Below the pieces are notes generated by a model that had not been told where the DNA came from, did no database searches, and worked only from the letters and a program-made list of their open reading frames with translations. The translations under genes were made by a program, and so were the position numbers. DNA of 32,193 bases, taken from contig JBBHKE010002769.1 of assembly GCA_037447655.1 (NCBI GenBank), positions 181,045 through 213,237 on the forward strand. The letters run 5' to 3'. Shown one piece after another: positions 1 through 9,890 of this stretch; position 1 is the stretch's first letter; every line of letters begins with the position of its first letter. The DNA is from Zygnema cylindricum. Its lineage: Eukaryota > Streptophyta > Zygnematophyceae > Zygnematales > Zygnemataceae.

Positions 1-512
1 GTCTTCTTAGTTAAAGTCAAGGCTTTTTTATCTTTTTCCCAAGTTATTGAAGATCGTAGTTTGTATATGCTCTAAATGAGGGTCCAAGGGCTGAGTGAAT
101 CGCTCACGCATTGTTTAAATCGAAGTTGAAACTCTTGGAAACGCGATCTTCTGTGCTTTGTTTAAATCAAGGTCAAAGTTCTTGGATAAGGCAGGTCGTT
201 TGGGTGGACCGCTTGTGCAAGCTCAAAGCGCCGTAGCATCTATCGGTCAACCCGGAGCACCTGATGGTTATTGCAAAGGTTCTCAAAGTTGAAGCTAAAT
301 TTGTTACGCACTCGCTAAGTGAGTCGGGAACCTGGGAGTAAATCTCGTATATGTTTGATGCTAGAAGTTATTGAACCCTTTTTCTATTTTTTCGGAACTG
401 AAATTGATTCTTCTGGAATTTTTTCTTTCGGGTTGATACTGGAGTTTGGTCATTGATCATGTGCTGTGATTCTAACATTTTTTTCAATTTTCTGCTCTCT
501 TGATTTTTACAG
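1..512 (+). other. Intron of the TOPLESS-type gene, partial
   Basis: No exon is recognisable here. The stretch ends in a T-rich tract and AG at 511-512, the acceptor of the TOPLESS exon that follows, so it is best read as intron whose donor lies outside the window. It holds a two-unit direct repeat of period 47: the core TTGTTTAAATC is at 111 and 158, followed in both by a variant of GAAGTTGAAACTCTTGGA. Confidence 0.6.
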
Positions 513-1388
513 TGGCTTCCCAAAGAATCGGGCCCTCTCTCTGCCCCCATTACAGCTGCTACGTATTCCTGCGACAGCGCTCTTGTATTTGCTGGTTTCC
601 AGGATGGTTCTTTGTGTGTTTTCGACGCCGATTCTCTGCGACCTCGTTGCAGGATATCTCCTTCGATTTATGTGCCGCCAAATACATCCAAGTGAGTAAT
701 GCAGAATAGAATTACCTATTCAAAATATAATGTATATTCTCCCATTGTAGGATTTTGGCAAAATGTTATCGGGCCTACTCTTGGTAGGGATTCGGTATTT
801 TTTTTTGGTAGTTCTTTTCCGTTTTTGGATTTTGAAGTTTCTATGCTTATTTTGCTCTTTTTGTTTGCTGTTTTACCTTTTCCCCTATGTTTTTTCCTTT
901 GTGATCCTAAGTAATGAGATATTTCTTTCCTTTCCCCTCTTTGCCTAATTGTAAACAATCCTATTTGTTTTGGTGTGACATTCACATTTTCCCTTCGCTA
1001 TTTTCTCTCGCCTTTCTGTTCTGCTTCTTGTCCACTTTCTTCAATATCATTCATTCAGTCTTCCCCTATATTACTCAACTTAGGCTGCAGTTTTTATGCT
1101 TTATTTACTTCCCTGAGGAATGAATCGTGATCTGACGCAAGAAGTTTCATGTGTCTCCCTCTCTTCTTTTCTTATTTCAGTGGTCCTGCCTATCCGTTGG
1201 TAATTGCGGCTCATCCTTCGGAACCCAATCAGTTTGCTTTGGGACTTAACGATGGAGGAGTTCAAGTAATCGAGCCTCTGGAGTCCGAAGGGAAATGGGG
1301 AAATCCAATTCCCGCGGAAAATGGGGCTCCCGGAGGACCTTCTGTAGGTCCAAGTTCCAATCAGGTCTCCGAGCAAACGGCTCGGTGA
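513..1388 (+). CDS. TPL: TOPLESS/TOPLESS-related corepressor, C-terminal end (partial)
   Basis: Two exons, 513-691 and 1181-1388, are joined by a 489-nt intron with donor GTGAGT and acceptor TTTCAG. The split codon AA|T gives Asn. The first exon reads WLPKESGPLSAPIT, then YSCDS and FAGFQDGSLCVFDADSLRPRCR; these are C-terminal WD40 blades of the TOPLESS family. The second reads YPLVIAAHPSEPNQFALGL, then DGG and EPLESEGKWG, and ends in the Ser/Pro/Gly-rich tail typical of TOPLESS C-termini (final residues SEQTAR). TOPLESS proteins are nuclear corepressors recruited by EAR-motif factors such as Aux/IAA and JAZ. The LisH/CTLH N-terminus and most WD40 repeats lie upstream, outside the window. The stop codon overlaps a usable-looking donor (CG|GTGAGA). 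Family identity is very likely; TPL versus a TPR paralogue is not decided. Confidence 0.93.
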
Positions 1389-3116
1389 GACATCTTTTAA
1401 AAAGTTACGCAGTTTCTTATTTTTCTTTTTCATGTTATAGAGGATTTTGGTCAAGTCGAGACGAAAGGGAAAGGAAAATGGAGAGTCTCGGAGGAAGGTT
1501 GATGAGAATATTACTTGGGCCAATCGTGGCGGGGGGCAGTGTTTAGGTGATATGTGAAATATTGACATAAGGGAAAATGATATTTTAGAATACGAGATTG
1601 AATGACGTAAAAAAAAGAAGTGATTAATCCTTGCTGATAGCACCTTCACCTTATAGAAGGAAAAACAAATCCGTATAAGTTTGTGGATGGTGTAGAAGTA
1701 TTGAATTAATGGTCGGTGTTCATCAATCTCTTAAACAAATTAAAAAGTGAACAAATGAAAAGTGATGTGTAGTTTTAACAATTGTGAATGAGGTTGTTGT
1801 GGGGTTCTCTTTCAGCACTAAATGCTGATTTGATGGTTGACAAATTGGATTAATTAAAGAGGCTAATAATAGCTTTGTGGTCTTTCAACAGCAACTAATT
1901 GTAGAATTCATGAGGATTTCAATATAAAAATCTCTTATTGAAGAACAAAATGTTACAATTGTGACATTCGCAGTTTTCCTAAAATATCTCTGAGGAATGT
2001 CAATCTTTTAGGTAGATACAAAAAAACTGATGACCCTTGTAGTAGGGATTGCAAAACTTAGTATTGGGGAGGGAGATGAGGAGAAAGAAAACTGTCTTTA
2101 TTGTAAGTTATTGAGGGTGAAATTGCGCTCAGAGTGGAAATCTACTCCTAAAAAAAATCAAAAAAAAAAGCTGTTGTAACTGCCACGAAGCTGAATTTTG
2201 ATGTACAACTTCGCCTACGAAGATGAGACTATGCCTTTAAAGTTAAAAAAACACCCTGAGTATTTGATCTGATGTGCTGAAATGCTCGACACATTACTGT
2301 GTGAGAGGTGATGTCAGTGGAAATAATCTCTCCGATTTTAGACATTGGCCTAAAACTGACAGAAAAAAAAAAAAATTAAAACTGAATCGACGCAGCACAT
2401 GAAGTAACATGTGAGACATGAATCTCCGGGAACAAAATGGGCGGCAATGCCAGAACTGAAAAATGTGGAGGGTTTGTCTCTATCACGGAAGCCCGACGTG
2501 ACTTCCCTTGGTCAAAGAGAAAGCACGATGGTGATGTCGAAGATGAGCATGAACGGTTTCAGTACTATGTCAAAATACCAGTTAAAATATTTGTTGATAA
2601 TGTTTTCTCTGTTTGTTAGCTGTGTGTGTAACTTTTCATTGGATATCCAACATTCAAATGACCATCACAAGCAGTGTATTACACCACTTGGTTATATATT
2701 TTTTTGTTATATTTTTGATAGCTATTTTGATGCCACACAATAATGCTACAGTAAATTCTAATTCAATTCTATTTTTTTTCTAATTCTAATTTAGTTTAAT
2801 AGAATCCTCGCAATTGAACTAGTGTAGTAGAAAACGAAAGATTAAATAACGAATTTATTAAAAAGCGAGATGGTAAACATCCATGGGAATTAAAAAAAAA
2901 AAAAAAAACATCAATGCTAAAATTTGTTGTATAAACTTGGAGATTTTTTTAAGAAAGCATGAGGGCAAACCGTCTGAATACATGAGATAGAAAAAACTGA
3001 ATGGCAAAAGACGAAACAGAATAATGGAACTGAGAGAGATGCAAACTAAACGAAAAAAAATAGTGCGAAAGAAACTAGCACACAAACACAAAAGCAACAA
3101 CGGAAATCTTAAATCC
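1389..3116. other. Gene-poor intergenic DNA after TOPLESS
   Basis: This presumably includes the TOPLESS 3' UTR at its start. The rest is AT-rich with A and T homopolymers. A stretch near 2405-2570 is open in two plus frames but matches nothing I recognise and shows no convincing splice partners. Its AAAAGC-GATGGT motif recurs loosely near 2861 and 17899, so it may be worn repeat DNA. Confidence 0.5.
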
Positions 3117-3600
3117 TAGCCCCACACAATATATTTTAAGCTTCGACTCTAACCTATCCTTAACCTAAAACCTAAACCTAACCCAAACAAAGGTCTAGCT
3201 CTAAACTCTAACAGTCTAAACCTTGCCTCAGCATTTAACTCAATTATCAAACCTGTGTTTAAACTTGCCAACCCTTCCACACAAGAAATTGGAGCTTGAG
3301 ACTATGTTGAACACTAACCCTCACATTAACCTTACCCTTAACTCTAACCCCTAACCTTGACCCTAGATCTTATTCCTAAACCTAATACTTAACCTTATTT
3401 TAACCCTAACTTTCACTGAACCCGAACCCTAACTCTTTAACTTTAGTCTTTACCCTAACCCTAACCCTAACCCTAACCCTAACCCTAACCCTAACCCTAA
3501 CCCTAACCCTAACCCTAACCCTAACGCTAACCCTAACCCTAACCCTAATATTTATATCTAACTCTAACCCTAGCGCTAAACCCAAAAATCTGAACCCAAT
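3117..3600. repeat. Interstitial telomere-like array, (CCCTAA)n on plus
   Basis: About 330 bp of degenerate CCTAAC-like words leads into a near-perfect run of CCCTAA hexamers at 3453-3548 (about 16 units, with one CGCTAA variant at 3525-3530). A short degenerate tail follows to about 3600. The unit is the six-base TTAGGG type rather than the seven-base TTTAGGG type. Unique sequence lies on both sides, so this is interstitial and not a chromosome end within this window. Confidence 0.95.
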
Positions 3601-3872
3601 CAAATATAGGAACGAGGCAAAGCGTTAAGTGAAAACCAGCCATTGGTTCGATCCGAAAACCACATTTTTTACCCATCCCTTCTTTTCGTTTTTGTCCTCC
3701 TCCTAAAAACGTAATAAAGAACGATTAATTGCTTCCGGAGTTCGAATAATTCGGAGAGTCGAGCTTCTTCAGGGATTAGATCCTCGTATCTACTTGTTGC
3801 AAAAGGAGGGAGCAACGAGTATTCTCGAAGAACGAATATTTTCCCACACGAATATTCGTTTTTTATTCGTCG

Positions 3873-3966
3873 ATGGACGATTTCGATGCGACTCCCTTCA
3901 TTGGCATTGGAGTTGTGACATTGGTCACATTTGTCGGGGTCAGCTTCAATGAGCTGAGAGAGGTGA

Positions 3967-4016
<50 letters not shown>

Positions 4017-4454
4017 GCTCTCCCACTCCCACTCCCACGCCCCCACTCTCCCTCTCTGGCTCTCTGGCTCTCTCCCTCTCTCCCTCTCTGCTTTTGTTCT
4101 ATCTTTTTTGCTTTCCTGACCTCACCTTTTTTATGTTTCCTTCTCTCCCTTCTTCCCCTTCTCTCCCTCCCACCCCTCTTAAAACCCTTTTAAAATACCT
4201 CCCTAAGTACCTCCCTATTGGAATTTATAAGTTCCTTTATTAGTGATATGTAGTTTTATGGCGTTTTTTTTTTTTTCTCTTTCAATCATTTACTAATTTG
4301 TTTTTAATTATTGTATTTTATTTTATTTTGGATGCAGAAATCTTTGAGACCAAGAATTAAAGATGAAATATCGAATTCTGATTCTCTGTTCGAAAAATCG
4401 TCAAAAGAAAAAAGAAAGTTGCGACAAGCGAAAAAAATAAAAAATAGCGATTGA
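3873..4454 (+). CDS. Proposed two-exon gene: small single-pass membrane protein with basic tail
   Basis: Exon 1 (3873-3962) encodes 30 residues starting MDDFDATPF, followed by a hydrophobic helix at about residues 9-25 (core IGVVTLVTFVGVSF). A donor GAG|GTGACA follows. The intron of 375 nt starts with a (TC)n run and ends TGGATGCAG at 4337. Exon 2 (4338-4454) is in phase 0 and encodes 38 residues that are Lys/Arg-rich (KSLRPRIKDEI near its start, KEKRKLRQAKKIKN near the end), then TGA. The product is 68 residues: acidic N-terminus, one membrane span, basic soluble tail. I do not recognise the family. Support is the phase match, the good acceptor and a sensible topology in both exons. The donor is only moderately good and there is no homology check. 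Read straight through, exon 1 would run into low-complexity Ser/Leu sequence, which is unlikely to be coding. Confidence 0.5.
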
Positions 4455-5037
4455 AAGGATTTTTGCTCGCTTTTGATATTTTAATTGCTTTTGTCGAACC
4501 CCTTTTTCTTTCCTTTTTTTTTGAATTTGGATAATCGGAGATACGAAATATCAATAGGTTCTCTTGTCGTTTTTTTTTTTTTTTGAAGTTCATTATTCCA
4601 CCATTTTTTTTGTTTCTTGTCATCGTGTTTTCTTCAAAAAGAGATAAATACAAATTTTATTTGTTCTGGCGAGGTTTACGACAGTTTCTTTCTTTCCTTT
4701 TCTTTTTTTATTTTTTTATTTTTTTTATTTCAAAATTTTGAAGTTTTATTTTATGTTATTTTCTTTTTCTGGAAATAAAAAAATAAGATTCAAAAGAGGA
4801 AGCTGATGTGGACTTAGGGTTGTCTAGCATTTGCTTTATCCCTCCTCTTCCCTCCTCCCCCTTTTTTCTTTTTAGTTCACTTTTTCTGTTTATATACCTT
4901 TTCTATTTTTATACTATATTGTGTGCGGAACCAATAGTAAATTGGGAATCCACACTTTTAGAAGGGAGGAGATAATTGTTGCAGCTTTTGTAAATTTGAT
5001 AATGAGAGGGGAAAGGGAGAGAGAGGAGTGGAGTTGG
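4455..5037. other. T-rich intergenic stretch
   Basis: This begins just after the small membrane protein gene and probably contains its 3' UTR; AATAAA-like words occur near 4772-4782. It is dominated by T homopolymers. No gene was seen. Confidence 0.5.
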
Positions 5038-5518
5038 TCTATCTCTCTCCCTCTCCCTCTCCCTCTCCCTCTCCCTCGCCCTCTCCCTCGCCCTCTCCCT
5101 CTCCTCTCCCCCTCCCTCCCCCTCTCCCTCCCCCTCCCCCTCCCCCTCCCCCTCCCCCTCCCCCTCCCCCTCCCCCTCCCCCTCCCCCTCCCCCTCCCCC
5201 TCCCCCTCCCCCTCCCCCTCCCCCTCCCCCACCCCCTCCCCCTCCCCCTCCCCCTCCCCCTCCCCTCCCCCTCCCCCTCCCCCTCCCTCCCTCCCTCCCT
5301 CCCTCCCTCCCTCCCCCTTCCCTTTCTCTCCCCTCTCCCCTCTCCCCCCATCTCCCCTCACCCCCCCTCTCCCCTCTCCCCTCTCCCCTCTCCCCTCTCC
5401 CCTCTCCCCTCTCCCCTCTCCCCTCTCCCCTCTCCCCTCTCCCCTCTCCCCCTCTCCCCTCTCCCCTCTCCCCTCTCCCCTCTCTCCTCTCCCCTCTCCC
5501 CTCCCCTCTCCCCTCTCT
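5038..5518. repeat. Polypyrimidine satellite block
   Basis: An almost pure C/T tract on the plus strand is built of successive sub-arrays: CTCCCT hexamers (about 5041-5100), CCCCCT hexamers (about 5110-5280), CCCT tetramers (about 5281-5315), then a CCCCTCT heptamer array (about 5320-5515). All long ORFs through it are low-complexity artefacts. The G-rich minus strand has closely spaced runs of four or five G, which is compatible with G-quadruplex or triplex structures. Confidence 0.95.
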
Positions 5519-5583
5519 TGGTAGCGATATCGAAATCTCATCGCCATATCGTTATTTAAAATAATGGAAAAAATAAAATTATG

Positions 5584-5661
5584 GATTGTATTTGAGGTTT
5601 TTTTTTTTTTTTAAAGGGCACCGAATTGGCGTTATATACTCTAATAGCGATTGACGGTGTA
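5584..5661. mobile_element. Right-end fragment of the TA-target MITE family
   Basis: This segment matches the right half of the complete copy at 8512-8708, including GGGCACCGAATTGGCG, CTCTAATAGCGATTGACGG and the terminal GGTG followed by TA at 5660-5661. No left end is visible, because sequence upstream quickly becomes the satellite block. It is therefore a truncated copy. Confidence 0.75.
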
Positions 5662-6326
5662 GTATATTCGTACCACTCCGTACTATTTTTTGGTGATTAA
5701 CATTACATAAAATAAGATTATGATTCTCCAAGGGTCCGGGAGAAAGCATTGACCGTCCGATTACACTTTGGTCTTCATCTCTCCATCCGCCTCTGTAATG
5801 GTGGACCGACCTCACGGAGGTGAGTTCACCATCACAGAACCCGTAAAATCGCTACATCTGGACTATAGACACGTGTGACGATTAAAATTTTATCACATTG
5901 CCAAAGTCGCGTCCTTTCGGGCAAGGTGACCGTAAAATCTTTGCCGAAAATAAGTACAGTTTTGCCTTTCTGTCAGAAGAAGTACGGTTTTTGACTTTTT
6001 GCGTTCCTTCCAGTTTCATAGTTTCGAGCGTTAATTTTTTGTCGTTTTTTTTGAAATAAAAATTCAAATTGCGAAAGTACACGTACTTGAAACGAAATTA
6101 GTCGGTTTCAAAATCTTTTACTATTTTGAAGAATGGATCCTCAACTTACGTGGAGCCACTCAAATCGAAACAGGAATACAAAACTTGTTTACAACCGTTA
6201 CGAGATGTAACCGAGGCCTCTAACCAAACTCTAACCGAAACAGAAACAGACGCGAAGCAAGCATCTATATTCCGAATCGGAATCATTCCCGATTTCACTC
6301 TCAGCCGACTTCACCAATGCAAACCA
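5662..6326. other. Repeat-derived DNA, no clear gene
   Basis: Positions about 5668-5770 are a worn relative of the foldback arm at 9720-9840, sharing CCGTACTATTTTTT, GATTCTCCA and ACCGTCCGATT in the same order. A plus-strand ORF (6126-6527) covers the end of this stretch and runs into the next element. It resembles no known family and its C-terminal half is repeat-encoded, so it is not called. Confidence 0.45.
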
Positions 6327-6783
6327 GCATCAGAGGTCGTAAAAGTCAAAACTTTAGATAACCGAAACCGACCGTTTTTTTTTTTTCAAAATCTGAGTAC
6401 CCGACGCCCGACCGGGTTATGTCTCGCTCCAAAATTGTTAACCGTTAACCGAAACACGTTTACGAAATTAAAAGTTAAAAGAAACTCGATTTCTCGCAAC
6501 TACCCGTACCCGCCCGTACCCGAATAAGTACAAATTTAATGGTACATTTCCCTTATACCTTCCACGATAGTACAATAATGTTGGATAGTATGGACAGTAC
6601 AGAACTTTCATTTTTTTCCGTTTTTGCTTACCCGACTGTAACCGATATTTTTTTTTCTGTGAATCAACCACCCGAATCCGCCCGGCCCCCCAAATTTGGC
6701 ACCCGAATCTGTTCCGGATCCGACGCGGGCGGTCGGTTAACGGTCGGTTACGGTTTCGGTTAACCGTTTGTGACCTCTGATGC
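6327..6783. mobile_element. Inverted-repeat element with TTAACCG subterminal repeats
   Basis: The ends are exact 12-bp inverted repeats: GCATCAGAGGTC at 6327-6338 and GACCTCTGATGC at 6772-6783. Just inside both ends are clustered words such as AACCGAAACCG, GTTAACCG and ACCCG in opposing orientation. Length is about 457 bp with no transposase. CAGAGGTC-type ends with short subterminal repeats suggest a non-autonomous hAT-like element. No clean 8-bp target duplication is visible, so the superfamily is uncertain. Confidence 0.6.
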
Positions 6784-7714
6784 ATGGGCCCACAACTATA
6801 TCGCAAATATCGCAATGCGATGAACAGTGCGAATCAAGGAATGTTAACCTTGCCGATTTTTACCGATTCGATACAAACATTGGTGCTGACGCGGATACAA
6901 ACAATGCGTGCACGGGATCGAGTTCCTCGTTGGCGACAAAATAAAATCCCAGTCGGATATTGTTGTCAGACGGAGTCCTAACTTGTCCATTGCGATACAA
7001 CAGAAACGTCACGTCGCATATCTTTGGAATCTTTCTGTAGTTGAAGAAACTCTAAGAAGATTGACACGTGGGAGACGCTTTCACATTCTACAGATGGCAC
7101 TTCAAGAATGCAAGTTCAGTCGATGCAGCAACTTGTCAGAAGATTCGGTAAAAAAATATCACCGACAATCTGAATAAACTACAGGTAAGGTACATGTAAC
7201 AAATGAGATCTCATAAGCGCACGTGTGGCGCCAAGTTGGCTTTGAGTATAGATTTGTTTATCTTCAGCGGAAATCTTGGAAATGATCGCCACGTAAAGCG
7301 TGTGGTATCATGTACGGCTATTCTGACGGACGCAAAAGCATGGAAACCCTTTGAAGTTTTCTTGAACGGCTGGCAAGCGACCGCGGATAAACTTACTACG
7401 GTTCTGGTACTGCGTCAAACCTGCCTGGTGTCACACGTGGCTCCCAAGGATTCCATTGGCTGTCCTTCATGGGACTTACCTCTATACACGACGCGGAAAG
7501 TTTATGCGCAGCCAAAGGTATGGCCAGCCTCCTCCCTGATGAAGGTACTGTAGTCATCTACTAGCTCGATGGTGTGAACGCTGCTAAGAAAAAGGAAATC
7601 GAACGGTCCTGGATAAATTTTACATCTTTGGACAATCTTGGCTCTCCGTAGAAATGTTTTTCATAAAATATAGTGTACGGAACTGTACAAAAGCGTGTAT
7701 CAGGCCGCTTCTCC
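6784..7714. other. Unassigned sequence with unrecognised ORFs
   Basis: Two plus-strand ORFs (6908-7177, 89 residues; 7203-7553, 116 residues) have fairly complex composition, but I recognise neither. I see no splice signals that join them into something convincing. Given the repeats on both sides they may be remnants of a larger element. Confidence 0.35.
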
Positions 7715-7997
7715 ATCAGGCGCCGACAGTAATCGTACGGAAACATTAACTGGCAGTAGTACTTCGTTCACTTCTCCATCAGGTCGCGTCAGCAATGGAA
7801 TCTATCGCGTAGATGCTTTCTTTCGATTGGATGCACGTAGGTTCATGTTCTAACGGCGAGCATGTCAAAGATTCCAAAAGCACAATATCTGAACTTGTAT
7901 CCGTACATCCAACCGCAAAATTTAATTACGTGAATGTACACTATCAGGCGCCGACAGTAATCGTACGGAAACGTTTACTGGCAGTTTTATTTCGTTC

Positions 7998-8776
7998 CAT
8001 AGTTAAAAAGTAGGCGATTTGATGGTAGGCCTTTGGTAGGCGCACAAAGCTTGGCACAAAACTCGCGCAACGTAGGCATACTGTATGTGTGTGTGAGCTG
8101 TGCTCGACCCTGTACGAGCGTACGAATCTGACGTATGCTTATAGTACAGCACACGCCGCGGAACGAATTTTTTTAGCGAACTGACAAGGCGTAGGATGAC
8201 ATTGCGCGGGAAAAAAAACCGGGAAAAAAAAAACAACCCGCGGACGAATCTGACGATAGTCCTGTCGTAAGTTGTGTTATGGGCTTTTCATGTGATCTTC
8301 TTAGATCGTTACTTTCATCAACGACCGTCAGATCGTCCGAATCTGATGGTTTAAAGCAAAAGTCGCTCAAAACTCACAGAAAAATATTTTTTTTTCCGTT
8401 TTTTTTTTCAGATTTAGACATGACGTTTAATTCTCTATCGAACCATGTGCAACTCAACCATTTTACTATTTGATTTCATTTTGCGGCCAATACAATATGG
8501 GTCGTAAGGTACACCGCCAATCGCTATTAGAGTCAAGGATTAAATAGCGTCAAAAAAAAATTAGCGCTATTGATTCTGATTTAGTACCTGAGACGTGGCA
8601 GATTATGGTCCACGTACTTAAATAGCGTTATTAATTGTATTTCAGGTTTAATTTTTTGAAAAAAGGGCACCGAATTGGCGTTATATACTCTAATAGCGAT
8701 TGACGGTGTAGTATTGTAAAATTTACGTACAATAGGCATATTGTATGGGTGTACTGTCACTTACTTTTGAACTATG
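7998..8776 (+). mobile_element. hAT-like MITE, copy 1 (contains a nested MITE)
   Basis: The left end is CATAGTTAAAAAGTAG and the right end CTTACTTTTGAACTATG, an imperfect inverted repeat. Flanks TTTCGTTC (7990-7997) and CTTCGTTC (8777-8784) are an 8-bp target duplication with one mismatch; the empty target is visible in unit 1 of the host repeat near 7760. Interior words (GGTAGGCCTTTGGTAGGCGC, GTAAGTTGTGT, GATCTTCTTA, CAATACAATATGGGTC, ACAATAGGCATATTGTATGG) recur in reverse at 30365-30653. This copy carries about 200 bp extra near 8050-8262 and the nested TA-target MITE. No transposase is present. The 8-bp duplication points to hAT, although the CATAG end is atypical. Confidence 0.85.
8512..8708. 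mobile_element. TA-target MITE, complete nested copy
   Basis: This 197-bp element runs from CACCGCCAATCGCTATTAGA to CTCTAATAGCGATTGACGG plus TG, flanked by TA at 8510-8511 and 8709-8710. The related element at 30365-30653 lacks the insertion at the corresponding place (TAAGTTAATATTG versus TAAGG[TA-element-TA]GTATTG), which fixes the boundaries and the TA duplication. A TA target suggests a Tc1/mariner-type transposase in trans. The interior includes a G-box-like GACGTGGCAG. Confidence 0.88.
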
Positions 8777-9204
8777 CTTCGTTCACTTCTCCATCAGGTC
8801 GCGTCAGCAATGGAATCTATCACGTAGGTGCTTTCTTTCGATTGGATGCACGTAGGTTCATGTTCTGACGGCGAGCATGTCAAAGATTCCAAAAACACAA
8901 TATCTGAACTTGTATCCGTACATCCTGTCGCAAAATTAAATTACGTGAATGCACAATTTGTACGTTCGTGTTTTGTATTTTTTGTAGTTGTTTTGTCGTT
9001 CGTGTTTCGTCGTGGCTTCGCAAATTCCGGATGTCTGCGGATCGTGGAGGAGGCATCAAGGCACGTTCTTCAACAAAGATTTTTTTGGTGGTTTTCATTA
9101 GATTTGATTCTCGCCTGCTTGAAGGCGCGTGGCAAATGCCCGAATGCGCGCGGCTCGTACGTGACCTTTCCACGCGTAAACATTTTACATGTCGGGTGAT
9201 TGGC

Positions 9205-9890
9205 TAGTCTCCTCCTTTAGGAGACTAACCAATCATTAGACGAAGTGACCGCTTGCTTCGAAAACACATAATAAGACGGTCGACGTTGTCGCCCAAAAGT
9301 TTGGAGAATCTTGACGAATCTCCAGTAATCATGTTTTGTAAAAAAAAAAACAAACAGTACGGCACTGTACGCAAATGAGCATGATCTGTACAAATATGCA
9401 CTTTTTCCAGTAATGAACCCCACTTTTTGCCTGATGGAGGTTCACCCTCATTCAGTAAACAACCCTACTTGAAAATATATGAAAAAAAAGGGACATGTTT
9501 TAGCGTAGCTTATACTAATATATTTTTAGCCCAAAAAAATAGTTAACTCGAACTGCGAGGGGAAGTGTACTATAAAAGTTTGTGTAGTTACTTTCAATTC
9601 TCAGGAAAATGTTATAAAACAAGGTGCTTGACACGTAACCCGTATGTGATTGGACTAAAATACTGAAAGTTAGGGTAACCTTCCATCAGGCGAAAAGTGG
9701 GGTTGTTCACTGGAGAAAGTACCTTTCCGTACTAAGCCGTACTATTTTTTTATTTTTTTTACAAAAGATGTTTATCAGAAATTCGTTAAGATTCTCCAGA
9801 CTTTTTGGCGAAAACTTCCACCGTCCGATTTTGATTTTTCTACGCAAACGCCCCTTCTATCCAGTACCTGGCGAGTCTGGCGAGTCTCCT
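9205..9890. repeat. Long foldback (inverted repeat with loop)
   Basis: The left arm (about 9205-9446) and right arm (about 9674-9890) are reverse complements with moderate divergence. Shared anchors read on plus in the right arm are TCCATCAGGCGAAAAGTGGG, CCGTACTATTTTTT, AAGATTCTCCAGACTTTTTG and CCACCGTCCGATT. The loop is about 230 bp and contains the GCTTGACACG repeat found again at 10431. No ORF with known function is present. It may be a foldback-type non-autonomous element; exact outer ends and target duplication are unclear. Confidence 0.7.

Larger units (their letters stand above)
7715..8956. repeat. 228-bp tandem duplication, second unit interrupted
   Basis: Unit 1 (7715-7942) starts ATCAGGCGCCGACAGTAATC and ends near ATTACGTGAATGTACA. 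Unit 2 restarts at 7943 with the same words. It is broken after about 55 bp by the MITE at 7998-8776, then resumes at 8777 (CTTCGTTCACTTCTCCATC) and ends near 8956. Outside the insertion the units are close to identical, with a few substitutions. Short ORFs starting MLSFDWMHVGSCS occur in both units; they are repeat-borne and no family is recognised. Confidence 0.85.

Noticed and set aside
1101-1649. 182-codon minus-strand ORF
   Set aside because: It is antisense to the TOPLESS exon and its flanks; the plus-strand exon has clear family identity.
3406-3603. 65-codon minus-strand ORF of alternating Arg-Val
   Set aside because: A translation of the TTAGGG-type array.
4909-5564. Long overlapping ORFs rich in Pro, Leu/Ser or Gly/Glu/Arg on both strands
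   Set aside because: They are pure translations of the CCCTCC/CCCCTCT satellite with no complex sequence; the reading frames are open only because the unit lacks stops.
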